From NCBI GenBank assembly GCA_900316745.1, contig ONEB01000004.1, forward strand, positions 62,001 through 126,000: a stretch of 64,000 nt of DNA, given 5' to 3'. Each line of letters starts with the position of its first letter. Position 1 is the stretch's first letter. The stretch is from an uncultured Eubacteriales bacterium (GTDB lineage: Bacteria; Bacillota; Clostridia; Oscillospirales; Oscillospiraceae). Under the pieces are notes generated by a model that saw nothing but the letters and a program-made list of their open reading frames with translations, was not told the origin of the DNA and did no database searches. Positions 59,959 to 64,000 of the stretch are shown one piece after another. Both the position numbers and the translations under genes were made by a program.

Positions 59959-60795
59959 ATGTCTATTAAAACTTACAAGCCCACTACTCCGGCGCGCCGT
60001 CAGATGACGGTCTCCGGCTTCGACGGCGTCGACAAGCACGCCAAGCCCCAGAAGGAGCTCGTCGAGGTTCTCAAGAAGCACGCCGGCCGCAACAGCTACG
60101 GCAAGATCACCGTCCGTCACCAGGGCGGCGGCAACCGCAAAAAGTACCGCGTCATCGACTTCAAGCGCAACAAGCTGGACATGAGCGCCACCGTTCTGCG
60201 TCTGGAGTATGACCCCAACCGCAGCGCGTTCATCGCTCTGTGCGAGTATGAAGACGGCGAGCGCCGCTACATTCTCGCGCCTGTCGGTCTGAAGGCCGGC
60301 GACGTCATCGTCTCCTCCGCCTCCGCCGACATTAAGCCGGGCAACGCTCTGCCTCTGGCGAACATCCCCGTCGGTACCGTCATCCACGCCATCGAGCTCT
60401 ATCCCGGCAAGGGTGCCCAGCTCGTCCGCTCCGCCGGCGTCGCCGCGCAGCTGATGGCCAAGGAGAACGGCATGGCGACCGTGCGTCTGCCCTCCGGCGA
60501 GTATCGCAAGGTCCGCATGAACTGCTTTGCCACGATCGGCCAGGTCGGCAACATCGATCACGCCAACGTCTCCATCGGCAAGGCCGGCCGCAAACGCCAC
60601 ATGGGCATCCGCCCGACGGTCCGCGGCTCTGTCATGAACCCGAACGACCACCCCCACGGCGGCGGCGAGGGCAAGAGCCCTGTCGGTCGTCCCGGCCCTG
60701 TGACCCCCTGGGGTAAGCCCGCGATGGGTTACAAGACCCGCAAGAAGAAAAACGCTTCTGACAAGTATATTGTCAAGCGCCGCAACGCGAAGTAA
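59959..60795 (+). CDS. rplB: 50S ribosomal protein L2
   Basis: A 278-residue protein with the conserved [17 protein letters not shown], the C-terminal [39 protein letters not shown] and essential His near the peptidyl transferase centre. Length is normal. SD GGGAGG is present. Confidence 0.98.
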   Translation: MSIKTYKPTTPARRQMTVSGFDGVDKHAKPQKELVEVLKKHAGRNSYGKITVRHQGGGNRKKYRVIDFKRNKLDMSATVLRLEYDPNRSAFIALCEYEDGERRYILAPVGLKAGDVIVSSASADIKPGNALPLANIPVGTVIHAIELYPGKGAQLVRSAGVAAQLMAKENGMATVRLPSGEYRKVRMNCFATIGQVGNIDHANVSIGKAGRKRHMGIRPTVRGSVMNPNDHPHGGGEGKSPVGRPGPVTPWGKPAMGYKTRKKKNASDKYIVKRRNAK

Positions 60796-60809
60796 GGAGG
60801 GTGACGTAA

Positions 60810-61085
60810 ATGAGCAGAAGTGTCAAGAAAGGCCCGTTCGCCGCGCCGGAACTCCTGAAGCGCGTCGACGAAATGAACAAGGCCGGCGACAAGAAGGTCA
60901 TCAAGACCTGGAGCCGCGCCAGCACGATTTTCCCGTCCTTCGTCGGACACACCATCGCTGTCCACGACGGTCGCCGTCATGTTCCCGTGTATATCACGGA
61001 GGATATGGTCGGTCACAAGCTCGGTGAATTTGCGCCCACGCGTACCTTCCGCGGTCACGCCGGCAGCAAGACCGCCGGTAGATAA
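60810..61085 (+). CDS. rpsS: 30S ribosomal protein S19
   Basis: A 91-residue protein starting [19 protein letters not shown], with [51 protein letters not shown]. It is the 30S head protein near the A-site finger. SD AAGGAGG is present. Confidence 0.98.
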   Translation: MSRSVKKGPFAAPELLKRVDEMNKAGDKKVIKTWSRASTIFPSFVGHTIAVHDGRRHVPVYITEDMVGHKLGEFAPTRTFRGHAGSKTAGR

Positions 61086-61097
61086 GGGGGAGGAACC

Positions 61098-61445
61098 ATG
61101 GAAGAAAAGAAAACTGCACGGGCACAGCTGATGTATGCCCGCATCGCTCCCCGCAAGGTTCAGATCGTCTGCGATATGATCCGCGGCAAGGACGTCAAGC
61201 TCGCCGAAGCTTATATGCAGCACACGCCGAAGGCGGCCTGCGAGCTTATGCTGAAGGTTCTCAAGAGCGCCTGCGCGAACGCTGAGAACAACTTCGAAAT
61301 GGACCCCGACAACCTCTACGTCGCGGAAGCTTACTGCGGCGCCGGCCCCATCCTCAAGAGAGGCCGTCCGAGAGCTCAGGGTCGTATGTACCGCATCAAC
61401 AAGCGCACCAGCCACATCACCATCGTCGTGGCTGAGAAAGAGTAA
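61098..61445 (+). CDS. rplV: 50S ribosomal protein L22
   Basis: A 115-residue protein with [20 protein letters not shown] and the C-terminal beta-hairpin region ([23 protein letters not shown]) that lines the exit tunnel, where macrolide-resistance changes are known in other species. SD GGGAGG is present. Confidence 0.98.
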   Translation: MEEKKTARAQLMYARIAPRKVQIVCDMIRGKDVKLAEAYMQHTPKAACELMLKVLKSACANAENNFEMDPDNLYVAEAYCGAGPILKRGRPRAQGRMYRINKRTSHITIVVAEKE

Positions 61446-61460
61446 GGGAGGAGGCAGAAT

Positions 61461-62333
61461 ATGGGACAGAAAGTTCATCCGCACGGCATGCGCGTCGGCG
61501 TCATCAAGGATTGGGATTCCCGCTGGTACGCCCGTGACGAGAAGGTCGGCGATCTGATCGTCGAAGACTACAAGATTCGTAATTATCTGAAGAAGACCCT
61601 GTATTCCGCAGGCGTCCCCACCATCGAGATCGAGCGCGACAGCGCGAAGGTCCGCATCTTCATCCACTGCTCCCGTCCCGGTGTTGTCATCGGCAAGGGC
61701 GGCACGGAGATCGAGCGCATCCGCCTCTCCGTCGAGAAGATGATCGGCAAGCCCGTCGCTCTCTCCATCGTCGAGGTCCGCACTCCCGATACGAACGCTC
61801 AGCTCGTCGCTGAGAACATCGCCGCGCAGCTCGAGAAGCGCATCGGCTTCCGCCGCGCGATGAAGAACGCCATGGGCCGCGCCATGCGCATGGGCGCCCG
61901 CGGCATCAAGATCATGTGCTCCGGCCGTCTGGGCGGCGCCGAGATCGCCCGCACCGAGTGCTATCACGAGGGCACCATCCCCCTGCAGACCATCCGCGCC
62001 GACATTGAGTACGGCTTCGCCGAGGCCGCGACCACCTATGGCCGCGTCGGCGTCAAGGTTTGGATCTACAAGGGCGAGATCCTCTCCCAGACTCTGCGCA
62101 CCACCCCGCGCACGATGGATCTGAATCGCCGCGACGACCGTCGCCGCGACCGTCGTGACGGCGACCGCAGAGGCAGAGGCCGCGGCGGCTACAACCGCGA
62201 CCGTCAGGGTAACGGCTACAACCGTGACCGCCAGGGCGCGCCCCGTCAGGGACAGGGCAACCGTCCGCAGGGCGGCTACAACCGCGGCCCGCGTCCGGCA
62301 GCTCCGGCTGCTAAGGAAGGAGGCAACAACTAA
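61461..62333 (+). CDS. rpsC: 30S ribosomal protein S3 with a long Arg/Gly-rich tail
   Basis: The first about 220 residues are standard S3: [23 protein letters not shown], the KH domain with [15 protein letters not shown], and [16 protein letters not shown]. The protein then continues for about 70 residues of low-complexity sequence (221-290) rich in Arg, Asp, Gly, Gln and Asn with repeated GYNRDRQG-like units, so the total is 290 rather than about 220. Base use stays similar to the rest of the gene. The tail is probably disordered and RNA-binding. Its stop overlaps the rplP start (TAATG). Confidence 0.97.
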   Translation: MGQKVHPHGMRVGVIKDWDSRWYARDEKVGDLIVEDYKIRNYLKKTLYSAGVPTIEIERDSAKVRIFIHCSRPGVVIGKGGTEIERIRLSVEKMIGKPVALSIVEVRTPDTNAQLVAENIAAQLEKRIGFRRAMKNAMGRAMRMGARGIKIMCSGRLGGAEIARTECYHEGTIPLQTIRADIEYGFAEAATTYGRVGVKVWIYKGEILSQTLRTTPRTMDLNRRDDRRRDRRDGDRRGRGRGGYNRDRQGNGYNRDRQGAPRQGQGNRPQGGYNRGPRPAAPAAKEGGNN

Positions 62334-62761
62334 TGCTGATGCCCAAAAGAGTGAAGTACCGCAGAGTGCAGCGTGGTCGTATGACCGGCAAGGCCACCCG
62401 CGGCAATAAGGTCACCTACGGTGAGTTCGGCCTGCAGGCGCAGGAGCCCACCTGGATCACCTCCAACCAGATCGAGGCGGCTCGTGTCGCCATGACGCGT
62501 TACACCAAGCGCGGCGGTCAGGTCTGGATCAAGATCTTCCCCGACAAGCCCGTTACGCAGAAGCCCGCCGAGACCCGTATGGGTTCCGGTAAAGGCTCCC
62601 CCGAGTACTGGGTCGCCGTTGTGAAGCCCGGCCGTGTCATGTTTGAGATCGGCGGCGTTTCCGAGGAAGTGGCGCGTGAGGCGCTGCGTCTGGCGAGCCA
62701 CAAGCTGCCCTGCAAGACCAAGATCGTCTCCAAGGCAGATACTGAGAATGGTGGTGAATAA
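62333..62761 (+). CDS. rplP: 50S ribosomal protein L16
   Basis: A 142-residue protein starting [25 protein letters not shown], with [40 protein letters not shown]. It lies at the A-site side of the 50S. The start shares one base with the rpsC stop. Confidence 0.97.
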   Translation: MLMPKRVKYRRVQRGRMTGKATRGNKVTYGEFGLQAQEPTWITSNQIEAARVAMTRYTKRGGQVWIKIFPDKPVTQKPAETRMGSGKGSPEYWVAVVKPGRVMFEIGGVSEEVAREALRLASHKLPCKTKIVSKADTENGGE

Positions 62762-62762
62762 G

Positions 62763-62957
62763 ATGAAGGCAAGTGAAATTCGCTCCATGTCCGCCGAAGA
62801 GCTGCAGAGCAAGCTCGTCGAACTGAAGAAGGATCTGTTCATGCTCCGTATGCAGCACGCTACCAATCATCTTGACAACCCCGTTAAGATCTCTGCCGTG
62901 CGTCGCGACATTGCCCGAGTCAAGACCGTGATCCGCGAAAAAGAGCTCGAGGCTTGA
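62763..62957 (+). CDS. rpmC: 50S ribosomal protein L29
   Basis: A 64-residue two-helix protein, [34 protein letters not shown]..., standard L29 next to L23 at the tunnel exit. The start at 62763 is one base after the rplP stop, with GGTGG upstream within rplP. An in-frame ATG 15 bp earlier lacks an SD. Confidence 0.96.
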   Translation: MKASEIRSMSAEELQSKLVELKKDLFMLRMQHATNHLDNPVKISAVRRDIARVKTVIREKELEA

Positions 62958-62971
62958 GGAGGTAAGTGAGA

Positions 62972-63235
62972 ATGAACGAGATTAGAAATACTTCCCGCAA
63001 GGTTCGCGTGGGCAAGGTCGTGTCCGACAAGATGGATAAGACCGTCGTTGTGACCGTGGCTGACCACGTCGCTCACAAGACCTATAAGAAGATCATCGGC
63101 CGGACCTATCGTCTGAAGGCGCACGACGAGAATAACGAGTGCCGCGTCGGCGATATCGTCCGCGTGATGGAGACCCGCCCCCTCAGCAAGGACAAGAGAT
63201 GGCGCGTGGTCGAAATCGTTGAAAAGGCGAAGTAA
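62972..63235 (+). CDS. rpsQ: 30S ribosomal protein S17
   Basis: An 87-residue OB-fold protein with [21 protein letters not shown] and [21 protein letters not shown], standard S17. The ATG at 62972 lies 9 nt after an AGGAGG SD; a GTG six bases earlier is less well spaced. Confidence 0.97.
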   Translation: MNEIRNTSRKVRVGKVVSDKMDKTVVVTVADHVAHKTYKKIIGRTYRLKAHDENNECRVGDIVRVMETRPLSKDKRWRVVEIVEKAK

Positions 63236-63248
63236 GGAGGTAACCTAA

Positions 63249-63620
63249 ATGATCCAGCAAGAATCTTTTCTGAAGGTTGCCGACAATACCGGCGCCAAGG
63301 AAATCAAGTGCATCCGCGTTCTGGGCGGATCCAAGCGCAAGTATGCCAGCATCGGTGATGTGATCGTCGCTTCCGTCCGCAAGGCTGCCCCCGGCGGCTC
63401 TGTGAAGAAGGGCGACGTCGTGAAGGCTGTCGTGGTTCGCACCGCGAAGAGCGTCCGCCGCGCCGACGGCACCTATGTGCGCTTTGACGACAACGCCGCT
63501 GTCATCATCAACGGCGAAGACAAGAACCCCAAGGGCACCCGTATTTTCGGGCCCGTGGCGCGTGAGCTGCGTGACGCGGATTTCATCAAGATCCTGTCCC
63601 TGGCTCCGGAAGTGATTTGA
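63249..63620 (+). CDS. rplN: 50S ribosomal protein L14
   Basis: A 123-residue protein starting [19 protein letters not shown], with the conserved [28 protein letters not shown] and [14 protein letters not shown]. It forms part of the 50S interface with elongation factors. SD AAGGAGG is present. Confidence 0.98.
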   Translation: MIQQESFLKVADNTGAKEIKCIRVLGGSKRKYASIGDVIVASVRKAAPGGSVKKGDVVKAVVVRTAKSVRRADGTYVRFDDNAAVIINGEDKNPKGTRIFGPVARELRDADFIKILSLAPEVI

Positions 63621-63633
63621 GGAGGACGCATCT

Positions 63634-63963
63634 ATGAATATCAGAAAAGACGATAAGGTCGTTGTCCTCTCCGGCAAGGATAAGGGCAAGGAGGGCACCG
63701 TCCTCAAGGCCGATCCGAAAAACGGCAAGGTCATCGTTTCCGGCGTGAACGTCGCCACCAAGCATCAGAAGCCCCGCAAGCAGGGCGAAGAGGGCGGCAT
63801 CATCAAGGTTGAGACCCCCATCTACGCCAGCAAGGTGCAGGTCGTCTGCCCCAAGTGCGGCAAGGCCACCCGCGTCGGTCACGTGGTCCGCAAGGTCACC
63901 ATCGCCGGCGAGGAGAAGAACAAATCCATCCGCGTCTGCAAGAAGTGCGGCGCTGATCTGTAA
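63634..63963 (+). CDS. rplX: 50S ribosomal protein L24
   Basis: A 109-residue KOW-domain protein, MNIRKDDKVVVLSGKDKGKEGTVLKADPKNGKVIVSGVNV..., with a C-terminal pair of CxxC motifs (CPKCGK and CKKCGA) that could bind zinc, as in Cys-containing ribosomal protein variants. It initiates 50S assembly. SD GGAGG is present. Confidence 0.97.
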   Translation: MNIRKDDKVVVLSGKDKGKEGTVLKADPKNGKVIVSGVNVATKHQKPRKQGEEGGIIKVETPIYASKVQVVCPKCGKATRVGHVVRKVTIAGEEKNKSIRVCKKCGADL

Positions 63964-63980
63964 GGAAAGGAGAGACTGCT

Positions 63981-64000
63981 ATGCCTACTATGAAAACCAA
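63981..64000 (+). CDS. rplE: 50S ribosomal protein L5, first codons only
   Basis: An ATG with an AAAGGAGAG SD lies 17 bp after rplX and codes MPTMKT before the window ends. Assignment as rplE rests on the conserved S10/spc order (rplX then rplE), not on the few residues visible. Confidence 0.7.

Overview
The window looks like a chromosomal segment of a GC-rich, anaerobic, Gram-positive bacterium of class Clostridia, most plausibly an Oscillospiraceae (Ruminococcaceae)-type gut organism. This is inferred from family content: a small 2[4Fe-4S] ferredoxin, ATP-type PEP carboxykinase, SpoIID-like and SLH-domain proteins, a class B sortase, LCP and BY-kinase capsule genes, a YerC/TrpR-like regulator, Hsp33, and the S10 ribosomal operon in Firmicutes order. 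No tRNA, rRNA, CRISPR array, prophage or intact insertion sequence was seen. Genes are dense, with many ATGA start/stop overlaps and good Shine-Dalgarno (SD) sequences. Most intergenic gaps carry readable sigma-A promoters and strong intrinsic terminators.

Layout. 1-3.6 kb: sbcC (its 3' end lies outside the window) and sbcD, minus strand. 3.7-6.2 kb: thiI and cinA. 6.3-8.8 kb: a compact trio of ABC exporter, S26-type Ser/His peptidase and PqqD-like carrier, resembling a RiPP maturation/export unit with no visible precursor or modifying enzyme. 8.8-17.2 kb: a capsule or wall-polymer control block (PHP phosphatase, Ig-like membrane protein, two Wzz-BY-kinase fusions with KYG and YG tails, FlaA1-like epimerase/dehydratase, LCP ligase, MurI). 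17.2-19.9 kb: a tiny secreted protein with a sortase-like sorting signal, a class B sortase, and a C39-like/SLH surface protein. 19.9-27.6 kb: Nudix, DegV, GH3, two CobW/COG0523 GTPases (one with a His/Asp-rich metal-binding insert, one fused to a TIGR03943-like domain), a TrmH-type methyltransferase, a YoaK-type membrane protein, and a pyruvate-kinase-like protein lacking the C-terminal domain.

27.6-35.3 kb: dihydrouridine synthase; an E2-acyltransferase-like protein with an altered active-site motif, next to an acyl-CoA-ligase-like enzyme and a cytidylate-kinase-like protein; then an nfeD-SPFH-hexokinase operon on the minus strand. 35.4-41 kb: YerC, methyltransferase, Hsp33, an unknown membrane protein, SpoIID, and LysR-DUF554. 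41-44 kb: a four-gene minus-strand operon holding an LspA-like protein with a substituted catalytic Asp, a Nudix hydrolase, and two membrane proteins that look like ABC-exporter membrane domains without ATPases. 44-57.5 kb: pckA, a 199-bp inverted-repeat element, a small membrane protein, thioesterase-clpC, ferredoxin, a membrane glycosyltransferase, secA-pgeF, a peptide-binding lipoprotein, cytidine deaminase, and a LysR HTH-only protein. 57.5-64 kb: a leader with a possible attenuator, then rpsJ-rplC-rplD-rplW-rplB-rpsS-rplV-rpsC-rplP-rpmC-rpsQ-rplN-rplX and the first codons of rplE.

The best candidates for undescribed biology are: the sortase with its approximately 26-residue putative cell-wall peptide; the orphan ABC/S26/PqqD trio; the ATPase-less ABC-like membrane pair; and the E2-like/ligase/kinase cluster. 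All functional statements rest on motif reading. No database search was run.
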